Source: Alphaproteobacteria bacterium (GTDB taxonomy: Bacteria > Pseudomonadota > Alphaproteobacteria > Rhodospirillales > Rhodospirillaceae). Taken from it: a stretch of 64,000 nucleotides of DNA. Location: positions 62,001-126,000 of the forward strand of contig JAURPI010000005.1 in the NCBI GenBank assembly GCA_030835385.1. Reading direction: 5' to 3'. A program made the translations under genes and the position numbers. Positions within the stretch are counted from its first letter, which is position 1; every line of letters begins with the position of its first letter. Under the pieces are notes generated by a model, which did not search any database, was not told the DNA's origin, and was given only the letters and a program-made list of their open reading frames with translations. Below are positions 8,934 to 18,684 of the stretch, piece by piece.

Positions 8934-8949
8934 TGCAAGCTTTGTGCCA
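8934..8949 (-). promoter_or_regulatory. Sigma-54 (RpoN) promoter of torF-glnK-amt
   Basis: On the minus strand the sequence reads TGGCAC-AAAGC-TTGCA, a full match to the RpoN -24/-12 consensus with GG and GC correctly spaced. It ends 64 bases before the torF start. It implies activation by NtrC under nitrogen limitation; no NtrC site could be assigned with confidence in the AT-rich DNA upstream. Confidence 0.85.
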
Positions 8950-9077
8950 ACATTGGAGACTACCTAAAGATAAACAGAGGGATAAATAAGAGTAATATAA
9001 ACAATGAGTTAGGTTAGATGAGCCAAACCTTGGAATAACAAAACATCACGATATGCCATAAATATATGCATAATATA

Positions 9078-9110
9078 TAGGCATAAATATTAAATGCCTA
9101 ATTTATAGGC
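9078..9110. repeat. Inverted repeat TAGGCAT / ATGCCTA plus extra half-site in AT-rich intergenic DNA
   Basis: A perfect 7-bp inverted repeat (9078-9084 and 9094-9100, 9-base spacer) is followed by another TATAGGC copy at 9104-9110. It sits in the roughly 330-base AT-rich gap between divergent torF and the secreted VOC gene, so it could be an operator. No other feature besides the sigma-54 promoter was found in this gap. Confidence 0.45.
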
Positions 9111-9200
9111 TATTAATTGTGGTTATGACCACTAACCCTTATCACTTCAATCAGGATAATCTGTTTTTTGATTTTCAAGCTCATCAAAAAGGGTCGAACC

Positions 9201-9776
9201 ATGAGGTCCACAGTTATCCGAATTCTCGCCTTGTCACTCATATTCATTGGCACCATGGCTCAAGCCGCCCCTGTCCCCGAAGATCAGCGTATGGATCTCG
9301 ATCTGCGTCGTACCACATTGGTTGTGCATGATATGGATGCCTCGCTCGCCTTTTACCGGGATGCCTTAGGCATGGTCGTTACATACGACAACATGCTGCG
9401 TACCCCACAGGACGCAAAGACGAACGAGGAAGCGGACTCAGCCACACACCTTGTCTTCCTCCGTGCCAATGATGACTTTGTTGGCATCCTGGGTCTGATG
9501 GAATCAGAAAAGCCGACCCGCCCCGCTTACGACGCCATGCCCGAGCCCTTTCGACCAGGCAGCTTAGTTTTGCTGTTCAACACGGAAGGGTTGGACGAGA
9601 TGTTTGAGAGAGCGAAGAGAGTGCCAAAAGTGAAAGTTGTTCATCCGCCAACCCATCGGACCTATCCATCCTATGACGGCAAATCCCGCATCCCGGTTCT
9701 CTCAAGTATTTTGATCGATCCCGACGGCCACGTCGTTGAATTAAACGACTTGCTGATAGACCCGGAGGAAATGTGA
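9201..9776 (+). CDS. Secreted single-domain VOC (glyoxalase-fold) protein
   Basis: 191 residues from the ATG at 9201, which has AAAAAGGG just upstream. A longer frame from 9168 would bury the signal peptide. The N-terminus is a Sec signal (LALSLIFIGTMAQAA). The mature part is one vicinal-oxygen-chelate domain with DMDASLAFYRDALGMVV and the C-terminal strand IDPDGHVVEL carrying the usual Glu. The metal His of the first strand seems replaced (LRRTTLVVHD). Function is unknown. It is divergent from the nitrogen operon across the AT-rich gap. Confidence 0.82.
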   Translation: MRSTVIRILALSLIFIGTMAQAAPVPEDQRMDLDLRRTTLVVHDMDASLAFYRDALGMVVTYDNMLRTPQDAKTNEEADSATHLVFLRANDDFVGILGLMESEKPTRPAYDAMPEPFRPGSLVLLFNTEGLDEMFERAKRVPKVKVVHPPTHRTYPSYDGKSRIPVLSSILIDPDGHVVELNDLLIDPEEM

Positions 9777-9788
9777 GAAGCTAGTGAT

Positions 9789-10313
9789 TCACCCCAACAT
9801 CTCTCGCGTGATCTTCCACCGTGTTACCGGCTGATGGAAATTGAGAGGTCCAGGTATTTTTTCTACCGTCTCGAGATACTCAAAACCAGCTTTTTGTAAG
9901 GTTCGGTTTGGTGCGGTGTTAAAGGCGTAAGGCTGGCAATACAAAACCTCTAAATCAAACTCTTCGAAGTGAATTGGCACGGACCGTTTAACAAATTCCG
10001 CTCCATGTCCTTTCTTTCGTTGCATGGAGACTGCCACATGGAGATGCATGTTGGCCTGCTTACCGATGGTGATTTCATCGAGTGTGGAAAACCCGACGCC
10101 AATGCCATCCAGTTCCCAAATCAATAAGAACTGTGTTCTCTGCTCCTTCGGCGTTTCTACGTAAGACGACAGACTATGCCACATCTCTTCGTGACTTGGC
10201 ACTTTGGCAGGGTCCACGCCAAGACTACGCAGAAACGCCTCATCTGCATCGGCAAAATAAGCGGCGACAAAATCAGCATCGTCTAATACGAAAGGGCGAA
10301 CGACGTAACTCAC
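9789..10313 (-). CDS. GNAT family acetyltransferase
   Basis: 174 residues with the GNAT layout: an N-terminal VVRPFVLDDADFVAAYF segment, a central beta strand LHVAVS followed by MQRKKGHGAEFVKR (the acetyl-CoA loop region, Q/R-x2-G-x-G/A like), and the C-terminal NTAPNRTLQKAGFEYLE typical of RimJ/RimL-like acetyltransferases. The acceptor substrate is unknown. The gene is convergent with the VOC gene and 40 bases downstream of the broken sulfotransferase on the same strand. Confidence 0.8.
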   Translation of the reverse strand: MSYVVRPFVLDDADFVAAYFADADEAFLRSLGVDPAKVPSHEEMWHSLSSYVETPKEQRTQFLLIWELDGIGVGFSTLDEITIGKQANMHLHVAVSMQRKKGHGAEFVKRSVPIHFEEFDLEVLYCQPYAFNTAPNRTLQKAGFEYLETVEKIPGPLNFHQPVTRWKITREMLG

Positions 10314-10352
10314 CGATCTCTCCTTTGGGTGACTGAATGTGAGTATACCTCT

Positions 10353-11243
10353 TTATCGCCCACCAACCGAGCAACTCTCGACACTTTCGTATAAATCTTC
10401 TGGTCTGGCGGGAGGTCCGGCCGCCAAAGCGGACAAGGTCTCGAGCGCTTCATTCCGCTCTTTCTCAGTTTTCTGAGCATTGGTGGAAAAGGTATCATAT
10501 AGGGGCAGTACAATATCCCAAGCCGGATGGGATTTTATCGCGACCACAGTATCTGGGTCTGTCAGCTGTGCCGTCGCACTGTTGTGGTCTTTTTGCCATC
10601 GGCCGATCGCTTTTGGATGCGCTTCAGGCCATCCGTCCCATGGCCAGCGCCATCATTCCCGCATGAGCGGCTCACAATCTTCAAGGCTGAAGAAGGTCGC
10701 GATTTTCGCGACTATCCGCTGGGAGTCAGCCAACAAATCTTCCAGAGTAATGATCAACCGGTTGGGCAAAGCATGCACCATAACCAAACGCTTCATATAG
10801 TCATTTAACGGCGGCAACAGGTTGTTGCCCCAATCAGGATAATGCAGAGGATAGAATTCCTTGCAGATTTTATCTTTCATCGCCCAGGTGCGCGGATCGC
10901 AGACGATATACAAACAAGGCGAGCCTCCCAGGCCAGACAACTGGGATTCATCAAGCCACAGTAACTTTGTACCCATTGCTCTAAATGGAAAATTGCGCTC
11001 TTCCAACATTGCTGCACATTCAGCAAGTCCAGATGAGACCGCTTCGGGTTCTCCAAAAAGAACTTCTGTCTCGGGAAGGCACGCAACAAACTCTTGGTTC
11101 CGCAAACTGGCATCCGCGGCCAAGCCAAAGTCTACCTCATACAATACAAACGCGTCAGGATGGACGTTGATGATCGAAACGACAGTTAAGGTGCCACACT
11201 TTGGCGCCCCGAGAACAAAGATGGTTTGTGCGGGGACGCCCCC
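10353..11243 (-). pseudogene. Sulfotransferase-like gene with in-frame TGA and no standard start
   Basis: One continuous reading frame from about 11243 down to the TAA at 10353 is interrupted only by a TGA at 10653-10655. The N-terminal part shows the PAPS-binding loop IFVLGAPKCGT. After the TGA the same frame continues WRWPWDGW and then AIGRWQKD, which resembles the 3'-phosphate-binding end of sulfotransferases. No ATG, GTG or TTG precedes the PAPS loop: the frame is closed upstream by TGA at 11283-11285, and the first usable start (TTG at 11144) would remove the loop. Two defects suggest a decaying gene, but sequencing error or a non-canonical start is possible. It directly follows the Rieske gene. 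Confidence 0.72.
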
Positions 11244-12388
11244 TACTCCGCAGCTTGCTTCACATCGCTCGCATCTGAAGAATCAACCATCGGCGCAAGG
11301 TCAAGGACCCAACCTTTTGTAGTCCGCCGTGCTGGACTTGGAATCGCGTAGGCGATTTTCTTCCGCGTAGCTTCGATTTTATCGATGTCGACCTTCCAGC
11401 CCTTCGCTTCCCAGCCTTTGAGAATTTCTCTGTACCGGGCAATGGCGCCGTCGGCGGGAACAAAAATCTCTTTTGTGTTGGTCGGGGGTGTCACCAGCGG
11501 ATTCATATATTCAAGAATCTCTCCATCTTGTCCGGCCACAACATCATTTCGGATCATCATTCGGGCATCGTTTTCGGGCTCGATAACAAAGTTTCTGAGG
11601 TTTACGAGGTAAGAACGAGAGTGCGTATCATCAATCGGAGTTTTGAAACTGTACTGATGTATGTGCTTGTCGGGCATTGGGTTGATGCGCGTGACATTAC
11701 ACGTTGGTCCATGAGTCCAACTGCCAGCAGTGATCATGGCATTCTTGTAGCGTCCGGTGCCTTCACGCATCTTATCGTCGGCCAGCGGCGGCGCTTTATA
11801 TTCAACGAGAAAGCCCGTTCCCCAATCCGTTTCATCAATATTGAGCGGTGGGACGTGATAATCCGGATCAGCGCCCGAGAATCCATGGGTCGGATGTACA
11901 AATTCATTGTGGGCTGGGTCGAGCGCATTCTCGACAGAGCGTTGATAATCAATCACCCAGTCATACTGTTGTATTGTGGCACGCCACCCTTCAGTACCGT
12001 ATTCGGGTATTTCCATAATGGGTGGGCGGTCGGCTTCAGGCAGGTCACCTAAAAATACATGCACCAATCCATATTTTTCTTCGACCGGATAAGAGTCCGT
12101 CCGTGCTCGCGCCGGCGGTTTGCCGCCCGGACCTAGAGATGGCACTTTTTGACAGGCCCCCTCTCCGTCAAATTCCCAGCCATGATAGGGACACTGCACA
12201 CAATCGCCCTGGATCTTTCCGTTGCCGAGCGAGCCGCCACGGTGAACGCAGGTATCGCTGAGGCAATGGACTTGGCCGGATGTATTCCTAAATACGACGA
12301 AGTCGATCCCCAGCATCCGCACCTTTGTCGGCGCCTCATTGGTGATATCGTCGGATCGTCCGACTGCGTACCAGAAATTTATATACAT
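11243..12388 (-). CDS. Rieske [2Fe-2S] ring-hydroxylating oxygenase, alpha-subunit type
   Basis: 381 residues. The Rieske cluster ligands are C47-x-H49 (CVHRGG) and C66-x2-H69 (CPYHGW). The mononuclear iron site fits DPAHNEFVH, giving D157, H160 and H165, in the normal spacing for this family. It resembles the vanillate O-demethylase / phenoxybenzoate dioxygenase group, which hydroxylates or demethylates aromatic or cyclic substrates using an external reductase. No reductase or ferredoxin gene is adjacent, so electrons must come from elsewhere. The substrate is unknown. The stop lies at the beginning of the broken sulfotransferase. Confidence 0.9.
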   Translation of the reverse strand: MYINFWYAVGRSDDITNEAPTKVRMLGIDFVVFRNTSGQVHCLSDTCVHRGGSLGNGKIQGDCVQCPYHGWEFDGEGACQKVPSLGPGGKPPARARTDSYPVEEKYGLVHVFLGDLPEADRPPIMEIPEYGTEGWRATIQQYDWVIDYQRSVENALDPAHNEFVHPTHGFSGADPDYHVPPLNIDETDWGTGFLVEYKAPPLADDKMREGTGRYKNAMITAGSWTHGPTCNVTRINPMPDKHIHQYSFKTPIDDTHSRSYLVNLRNFVIEPENDARMMIRNDVVAGQDGEILEYMNPLVTPPTNTKEIFVPADGAIARYREILKGWEAKGWKVDIDKIEATRKKIAYAIPSPARRTTKGWVLDLAPMVDSSDASDVKQAAE

Positions 12389-12457
12389 GGCGTGTCTCCT
12401 CTGTTGTACTCACGCGCAACACGTACATTTTAGTGATATGCTCATCAACGCCAAGCG

Positions 12458-12479
12458 CTTTCAGGTAACATCCTGAAAG
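12458..12479. repeat. 8-bp perfect inverted repeat between Rieske and methyltransferase-like genes
   Basis: CTTTCAGG and CCTGAAAG are separated by six bases, in the divergent gap 12389-12586. There is no T run, so it is unlikely to be a terminator. It could be an operator. Confidence 0.4.
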
Positions 12480-12586
12480 AGGAAGTCGGCAGATCCATAA
12501 AGAACTGGATAACAAGGCGTTTCAAAGTTTATTGTCCGACTATCCTGCATGCGCCGACACCCAGCGCTTCCAATAGACTGTCCCAT

Positions 12587-13483
12587 ATGAATTTTAACCA
12601 GAAATATTTGAAAGCGACAAAAGCATTTGACGCCAAAGCCTACGTAGAAGCTATTCAGGTATATCTTGACCTTCTACAAACTGACAAAGATCGCATTCTA
12701 GCGTTGACGTTGGAACACGATAGCGCGCGGCTTATTCACAACGAAATGGCAATACAATTTGCGTTGCAGAAAGTATTAATTCAGCGCATTCGCAGCGCAG
12801 AAAATATTATAATTAATCTAGAGCCATTTACCCGTAAGCACCCACTAGCAATTAGCTACGGACCGCTGGCTAGCGAGTCATTGGAGAACTGGAAGGATGG
12901 TTCAACCGTATTTGATAGAAACAAAACAATAGTCCACGATCGATACACGGTCATCAATGATCAATACCTAAATGGTAGAGAAAATTTAGAAGTTATTCCG
13001 GGCGATGTGTATGCAGCGCTGTGGGTTGTTACAGACATATTAGACCTAGAGGCACATCTTCCAGAGAGTCAATCAGGATACGTAAATCTTGGTTGCGGAT
13101 GCGGTCTCTTTGATGGCGCCTATTTAGGCAACCGTGGCCGTACGGTTTCAGCTACACTTATCGATATTTACACAAATTTCCAACGATCTATCGACGAGCA
13201 AACAAAAGTCCACAATCTGACGCAAACGGCTTTCTCAACAGAGTGGGCAGGTTATGAAACTCCCCCAAGCCTCGTGGTCTCCATTCGCTCTTGCAGCTAC
13301 TTATATGACGTCGTCACTTACGACACGCTATTTAGATCACTCAAGCCTGAAAGCCAAGTCTTTCTAGACGTTGCACACAAAAATGTGGCTAAAACTACTG
13401 CTTACTTTGAATCATTGGGCGCTCACGCTAAAAGGCACCCAAGGATAAACGAAGATGTTCAATTCATCGAATTTAGATTTTAA
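12587..13483 (+). CDS. Putative SAM-dependent methyltransferase, AT-rich
   Basis: 298 residues. The central VNLGCGCGLFDG (about 167-178) resembles motif I of class I methyltransferases, and LIDIY about 25 residues later fits the end of strand 2. The pattern resembles the putative sugar O-methyltransferase family, but this is not certain. The N-terminal 60 residues are helical and might be a TPR-like or dimerisation part. Codon choice is markedly more AT-rich than its neighbours (many ATT, AAT and TTA codons), which suggests transfer. No clear ribosome site precedes the ATG. Neighbours on both sides are on the minus strand. Confidence 0.6.
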   Translation: MNFNQKYLKATKAFDAKAYVEAIQVYLDLLQTDKDRILALTLEHDSARLIHNEMAIQFALQKVLIQRIRSAENIIINLEPFTRKHPLAISYGPLASESLENWKDGSTVFDRNKTIVHDRYTVINDQYLNGRENLEVIPGDVYAALWVVTDILDLEAHLPESQSGYVNLGCGCGLFDGAYLGNRGRTVSATLIDIYTNFQRSIDEQTKVHNLTQTAFSTEWAGYETPPSLVVSIRSCSYLYDVVTYDTLFRSLKPESQVFLDVAHKNVAKTTAYFESLGAHAKRHPRINEDVQFIEFRF

Positions 13484-13488
13484 CACAC

Positions 13489-14424
13489 CTAGAATGTGTA
13501 CAGCATGCCTATGCCGAACAAACCCTGTAAGCTATCGCCATCCTGAACAACAAAGGGGGCGTTCTTTGCCTCGTCTAACAACAATTTTGCTTCGCCGCGC
13601 ATGATCAACTGCCACTGCTCGTCCAGATCGTAGAACGAGGTCAAACGAAAAGCGACATCTTGGAAGCCACTTCCAGGATCATAAGCTGCATACCCTGTTG
13701 ATGCAGTCGCTGAAGCTGGCACGCCATAATAGGCATCCATGTATTTGTTGCTTTTCCATTCTGCACTGAATTCAGGAATAACGCGGACCATCCCACTATC
13801 GATGATCGTACCAAAAGACGCGGAAAGTCCGGAGCCACCGTGGCCACTAGCGACTTCTTGCCGTGCCCTCAAACGAAAGGCAAAGAATCTCGCGATCTGA
13901 CCTTCAAAGGTGAAGCCTATATCCGCCCCCGTAGAAATATCAGGAAGAAGGAACGCCCGACTGTCTTTATCGGGGCTACGTCCTGTTGCGATACCAGCCT
14001 GGGCCAAAAGCCGACAGCAATCCGAACTCCAAACCTTGACCCGCACACCTAGGGGATCAATCCAGATATCATCTTTGTAGCGTATCTGAAAAATCGGGAG
14101 ACCTTTGGTCTCGTATTGGTTTGAGCCAGAATAATCTGGCACCGTGCCAACGGCTGCACCGATCTTGTATTGCCAGTCGTCCGGCGAAAATTCTCCCATT
14201 TGCTCAAGATAGGATGCGAAATCATCGTAAGCGGATTCCAATACATCCATGCTCCAGCCTTGGGCTTTGGCCGGCGCCGTCATACCGAGAATTACAAATA
14301 GTCCTAATAACAGGAACAAAAAGTGGGTAATAAAACGCTGCTGGGGGCCGCTTACCACACTACTCTTACGCACGTGCAGAAACCTTTCATCGCTAACATA
14401 ACTAGCGGTCCTACCCACATGCAA
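13489..14424 (-). CDS. MipA/OmpV family outer-membrane protein
   Basis: 311 residues. A long N-terminus precedes a hydrophobic signal segment (about 33-55, FLFLLLGLFVILG, ending APAKAQ), so the true start may be somewhat downstream. The mature part shows the family pattern: an early GAAVGTVPDYSGS block, IFQIRYKDDIWIDPLGVRVKVW, and a C-terminal phenylalanine (GIGMLYTF) recognised by the BAM machinery. Family members are scaffolds for peptidoglycan enzymes or general outer-membrane proteins; the specific role is unknown. It is convergent with the AT-rich gene. Confidence 0.83.
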   Translation of the reverse strand: MHVGRTASYVSDERFLHVRKSSVVSGPQQRFITHFLFLLLGLFVILGMTAPAKAQGWSMDVLESAYDDFASYLEQMGEFSPDDWQYKIGAAVGTVPDYSGSNQYETKGLPIFQIRYKDDIWIDPLGVRVKVWSSDCCRLLAQAGIATGRSPDKDSRAFLLPDISTGADIGFTFEGQIARFFAFRLRARQEVASGHGGSGLSASFGTIIDSGMVRVIPEFSAEWKSNKYMDAYYGVPASATASTGYAAYDPGSGFQDVAFRLTSFYDLDEQWQLIMRGEAKLLLDEAKNAPFVVQDGDSLQGLFGIGMLYTF

Positions 14425-14499
14425 AGTGTGCGCATTTACTTCAGGAACGCAAGTAAAAGTATGACGCTGCTCACCCCTGGGTAATCACAAACACAGCCG

Positions 14500-14721
14500 T
14501 TACCCAATGCCCGTGAACGTGCCCAATATCTGATTACCGATGTCTTGATAAAACGCTGTTGTGCTGGAAAAGGTTGCGCCAGAAATCTGGTCGAACGTGA
14601 GACCTTGCGCAGCCGTTAGATCAGCCCCTGAGATGTTTGCCTGGTTAAAGGGCGCGATACCAAAGTCGGGAGCTGGCGGCGCAACCAGAAACCGGGCGAA
14701 TGTGATCGTAAGATCAGACAT
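14500..14721 (-). CDS. Small hypothetical protein, weakly pentapeptide-repeat-like
   Basis: 73 residues, not recognised. The middle (ANISG ADLTA, later ISGATF) resembles two or three turns of a pentapeptide repeat (A-D/N-L-x-x). Nothing else is diagnostic. No good ribosome site is seen upstream. It lies between mfd and the MipA-type gene, on the same strand as both. It may be a remnant or a chance frame. Confidence 0.35.
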   Translation of the reverse strand: MSDLTITFARFLVAPPAPDFGIAPFNQANISGADLTAAQGLTFDQISGATFSSTTAFYQDIGNQILGTFTGIG

Positions 14722-14759
14722 ACGTTAAGTTTACGCTCAATTAGAGCCTTAGCCAAAAC

Positions 14760-17700
14760 CTAGGTTTCAGGACCAATAATCGCTAATTCTGCCAGCCGGC
14801 CGAGCACCTGCTTAATCCCTGTCATCCGCTCGTCAACGTCATCCCAGAGCCGCATGATCACTATTTTATGATCTGGTCGAACTTTAACCGTTCCGGCTTG
14901 TTGGGAGATAAACTCGATTAATCCAGCAGGATTAGGAAACTCGTTCTTGTACAAGCTCAACACTGCACCCTTCGGGCCAGCATCAATCTTCTCCACATGA
15001 GCTGAACGACACAAAGCTTTAATCGCGACGACTTTTAAAAGGTTCTCAACTTCTAAAGGGACTTTGCCGAAACGGTCTTCAAGTTCAGCTGCAAAGTCAT
15101 CTATTTCGTTTTGATCGGCTAAATCTGCCGCACGACGATACAAGGCCAACCGCGCGCCAAGATCCCTGACATAATTTTCAGGAATAAGAACAGGTGCGCC
15201 AAGTGTAATTTGAGGCGAGAAGCTCTCTTCGACGTCGACAGTATTCCGGCCGCCTCCTTCGCGGGCCGAAGCAACTGCCTCTTCAAGTAACTGCTGATAC
15301 AACTCAATACCGACTTCTTTGATGTGGCCCGATTGCTCATCGCCAAGCAGATTGCCAGCCCCTCTAATATCGAGATCATGACTGGCCAGTGAAAACCCGG
15401 CACCCAGACTGTCGAGGGTCTGCATCACATCCAAACGTTTTTCAGCCGTTTCCGTAAGCTTTTTGTTGGCGGGAACCGTCAAGTAGGCGTAGGCCCGTGT
15501 CTTGGACCGCCCTACCCGTCCTCGCAATTGATACAACTGCGATAACCCAAACATATCTGAGCGGTGAATAATGATTGTATTGACTCTCGGCAGATCCAAA
15601 CCTGACTCAATAATGTTTGTCGCCAACAGCACATCGTACTCACCGTCAGCGAACGCCGTCATCACATCTTCTAATGCTGTCGGCGCCATCTGCCCATGTG
15701 CAATGGTCACCTTAATCTCGGGGACCAACTTACGAAGCTGTGACGCTACCGCGTCCAGGTCAGCCAAGCGCGGGCAGACATAGAAAGATTGCCCGCCACG
15801 AAAACGCTCTCGCATGAGTGCCTCACGAATGACCACACGGTCATAGGGCAACAAGAAGGTTCTTACAGCCAAGCGATCAACCGGTGGCGTGGCAATAAGG
15901 CTGAGGTCACGAACCCCTGTTAGCGCCATTTGCAGCGTGCGTGGAATCGGTGTTGCTGTCAGTGTCAGAACATGAACGTCAGCTTTGATCTGCTTCAATC
16001 GTTCTTTATGACCGACACCGAAGTGCTGCTCTTCATCCACGATCAAAAGCCCAAGATTCGCGAAATCTACGGACTTAGCCAGCAAAGCATGGGTTCCGAT
16101 CACAATATCAACGGCGCCGGACTTTAAACCTTCGCGAACGTCGTTCGCCTCATTGGTTTTCACCAAACGCGATAGCTGCCTTACTTTGATTGGAAAGCCT
16201 TCAAAACGGCTTTCAAAAGTCGAAAAATGTTGCCGTGCCAATAGTGTCGTTGGAACGACCACGGCGACCTGGACTCCCGTCAATGCGGATACGAATGCCG
16301 CCCGCAACGCGACTTCTGTTTTACCGAAGCCGACATCACCGCAAATCAGCCGATCCATCGGTCGCCCCTTGCCGAAGTCCTCCATCACATCGGCGATGGC
16401 ACGCACCTGGTCATCGGTCTCTGAAAAGGGAAATCGGGCGCAAAATTCGTCGTATGCCCCTTCAGGCGGCACAAAAGTTTCAGCTGGTCTTAATTCTCGC
16501 GCGGCCGCGACCTGAATCAATTGCTCGGCCATTTCTCGGATGCGTTCTTTGAGCTTGGCTTTGCGGGCCTGCCAAGCCACACCACCCAGCTTATCCAGCG
16601 CCATGTTTTCCTGCTCAGCGCCGAAGCGGGACAAGACTTCGATGTTCTCAACAGGCACAAACAGCCGGTCATCACCGTGATAACTTACCTTTAGACAATC
16701 GTGAGGTGCCCCTCCGACATCCAAAGTCACCAAACCGCCATAGCGGCCAATGCCATGTTCCAAATGAACGACAATGTCCCCTTCACCCAGTTGCGAGGCG
16801 TCGGCAATAAAGGCTTCCGCCTTGCGACGACGGGTGCGCCGGGCCAAGCGCTCGCCGAGTAAGTCTTGCTCCGTCGTTAGCGCCATCGTCTCGGTGACGA
16901 AGCCACGTCCTAGCGGAAGTACAATCACAGCAATATCAGTGGCTGGACCGTCCTTCAATTCACTAATGCTATCGACAGCTTTTGCCGTTGCTAGATTGTG
17001 ATCATGAAACAACCCGATCAATCGACGGCGTGAGCCTTCCGTATGAGACGCGACAACAACTTTGCGTCCTGCGTTTCTCTGCTCGGTCGCATGCACCTTG
17101 AAGGCGACATATACGTTGCCGTCTGGCTGTGTGCGAACATCCGTAAAATCGCGACCCCGTCGCCCTCCGGCATCTTCAGCGGAATCATCGATATCAACCG
17201 GCTCAAAAGGGCGAATATCTATCGGGCCGGCCGCCAACAACGTTCGTGCCCATTCCTTCTCATCCAAAAACAATTGGGCTGGCGGAATCGGGTGATAAGC
17301 CGCCCCGCCTTCCTCTAAGCCTAGTTTGGCGCCGCCGCTGGATGGATCGGCAATTCTGCGGCTTTCGTAATAATCCCGTATGAGGTCCAGGCGAGCTTTG
17401 ATGGCTTCCTCAACTTGATGATCCAAGGACAGGCCGCTGTCTGGGAGATAAGCGAATAGGGTATCTAGACCGGGATGAAACAAGGGTAACCAGTGCTCAA
17501 AACCAGGGTAGGTTTGGCCATTGGAAACCGAGTCATAAAGCAGGTCGTTGTTCGAAATAGCGCCGAATAACTCCCGATACCCGGTCCGAAAGCGCTCTAT
17601 GGCGTCCTTAGATAGGATCACCTCACTCATGGGCTTGAGGCGCAAAGATTTGATTTTGCCCGTGGTGCGTTGGTCAACCGGGTCAAAAGACCGCAAGGTC

Positions 17701-18269
17701 TCGACTTCATCACCAAACAGATCGATCCGTACGGGATCTTCATGGCCTGGCGGATAAAGGTCGATCAATCCGCCCCGAATGGCAAATTCCCCCGGTTCCA
17801 TGACCTGTTCAGCGCGCTGATACCCAACCCGACCCAACTCCACGGCGAGTTCGTCTGTGTTTAATCTTGAGCCCGGCTTGATATCCCGCGTCATGCCACG
17901 AAAGGCTGATATGGGTGGCACACGTTGGAGAATCGCACTGGCCGTTGTAATCAGCAGTCGTGGACCGTTCTCAGCGTTCTCACCAACAGCGGCCAAGCGC
18001 AACAAAACATCCATCCGCCGTGCAACAACATCAGCATGGGGTGACACTCTGTCATAGGGCACACAATCCCAGGCGGGAAAGGCGAGTACGGTGACATCTG
18101 GTGCAAAGAATTGCAGGCTATCCTTTAGGCCAGAAAGCCGCATATCGTCAGATACAATATGGAGATGGCCGTTAGGATTCTGGCGCGCTTTATCTGCCAA
18201 CACGAAGGCGTCGACACCCTCGGGCGCACCTGCGATTACCCGCCGCTTTACCTGATTTATTTCGTTCAT
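14760..18269 (-). CDS. mfd: Transcription-repair coupling factor Mfd
   Basis: 1169 residues from ATG (a TTG one codon earlier is an alternative), the normal family length. It displaces RNA polymerase stalled at DNA lesions and recruits UvrA. The domains run in order: UvrB-like N-terminal region, RNA-polymerase-interaction domain with [11 protein letters not shown], the RecG-like motor with [12 protein letters not shown] (Walker A), DEEQHFG (Walker B) and [10 protein letters not shown], and a C-terminal TRCF domain. The sdhE stop overlaps the region just before the start, so the two are probably one transcript. recG, a related motor, lies just beyond on the other strand. Confidence 0.97.
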   Translation of the reverse strand: MNEINQVKRRVIAGAPEGVDAFVLADKARQNPNGHLHIVSDDMRLSGLKDSLQFFAPDVTVLAFPAWDCVPYDRVSPHADVVARRMDVLLRLAAVGENAENGPRLLITTASAILQRVPPISAFRGMTRDIKPGSRLNTDELAVELGRVGYQRAEQVMEPGEFAIRGGLIDLYPPGHEDPVRIDLFGDEVETLRSFDPVDQRTTGKIKSLRLKPMSEVILSKDAIERFRTGYRELFGAISNNDLLYDSVSNGQTYPGFEHWLPLFHPGLDTLFAYLPDSGLSLDHQVEEAIKARLDLIRDYYESRRIADPSSGGAKLGLEEGGAAYHPIPPAQLFLDEKEWARTLLAAGPIDIRPFEPVDIDDSAEDAGGRRGRDFTDVRTQPDGNVYVAFKVHATEQRNAGRKVVVASHTEGSRRRLIGLFHDHNLATAKAVDSISELKDGPATDIAVIVLPLGRGFVTETMALTTEQDLLGERLARRTRRRKAEAFIADASQLGEGDIVVHLEHGIGRYGGLVTLDVGGAPHDCLKVSYHGDDRLFVPVENIEVLSRFGAEQENMALDKLGGVAWQARKAKLKERIREMAEQLIQVAAARELRPAETFVPPEGAYDEFCARFPFSETDDQVRAIADVMEDFGKGRPMDRLICGDVGFGKTEVALRAAFVSALTGVQVAVVVPTTLLARQHFSTFESRFEGFPIKVRQLSRLVKTNEANDVREGLKSGAVDIVIGTHALLAKSVDFANLGLLIVDEEQHFGVGHKERLKQIKADVHVLTLTATPIPRTLQMALTGVRDLSLIATPPVDRLAVRTFLLPYDRVVIREALMRERFRGGQSFYVCPRLADLDAVASQLRKLVPEIKVTIAHGQMAPTALEDVMTAFADGEYDVLLATNIIESGLDLPRVNTIIIHRSDMFGLSQLYQLRGRVGRSKTRAYAYLTVPANKKLTETAEKRLDVMQTLDSLGAGFSLASHDLDIRGAGNLLGDEQSGHIKEVGIELYQQLLEEAVASAREGGGRNTVDVEESFSPQITLGAPVLIPENYVRDLGARLALYRRAADLADQNEIDDFAAELEDRFGKVPLEVENLLKVVAIKALCRSAHVEKIDAGPKGAVLSLYKNEFPNPAGLIEFISQQAGTVKVRPDHKIVIMRLWDDVDERMTGIKQVLGRLAELAIIGPET

Positions 18270-18273
18270 CAAA

Positions 18274-18540
18274 TCAATCCGTTAGCAGGATTTTCTGATA
18301 AATAAGAATAAGTTCAAGCATAGCCCCCAATTCACCTTCTGGCTTAGCCGCCGCGCCTCTAACCCAGTCAGAAATGTCTGGGTCTGGGCACTCTAGAAAA
18401 GCCTCTAGTGCATCAAGCTGATCGTCACTTAAGGTCTGGATATTGGCGGCAACAAAACCACCGATAATGGCATCCGCTTCTTTAGTTCCGCGGTGCGTCG
18501 CCCGATACTTGAGCCGCTTGCGTTGAATGTCTCTGTCCAT
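18274..18540 (-). CDS. sdhE: Succinate dehydrogenase assembly factor SdhE (YgfY/Cpt domain)
   Basis: 88 residues from the ATG at 18540; a longer frame to 18642 exists, but family members begin at this point. It contains the motif RATHRGTKEAD, the RGxxE segment that promotes covalent FAD attachment to SdhA. The remainder is the short helical bundle with a conserved LEAFLECPDPDISDW section. It sits immediately upstream of mfd, a frequent arrangement in alphaproteobacteria. The succinate dehydrogenase genes themselves are not in the window. Confidence 0.9.
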   Translation of the reverse strand: MDRDIQRKRLKYRATHRGTKEADAIIGGFVAANIQTLSDDQLDALEAFLECPDPDISDWVRGAAAKPEGELGAMLELILIYQKILLTD

Positions 18541-18684
18541 GGCAGAATGCGGGTTCCAGAATCCAAAACTCCGGCTCACGCCAAAAAGGGAACTTCTTTC
18601 CCAAGGCTGCCGGTCTGACGCAGGGTATAACCATGTCTGCATCGCTTCGCAATTGACCCGTACTGGGATACTTAAAAGATCGCC

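Noticed and set aside
10653-10655. TGA in the sulfotransferase frame as selenocysteine or tryptophan recoding
   Set aside because: No hairpin typical of a SECIS element was seen, intact genes in the window use TGA as stop, and the start codon is also missing; simple gene damage is more economical.
16153-16552. Plus-strand open frames of 120 codons inside mfd
   Set aside because: Two overlapping frames opposite a conserved motor domain, with no start signals; shadows of mfd.
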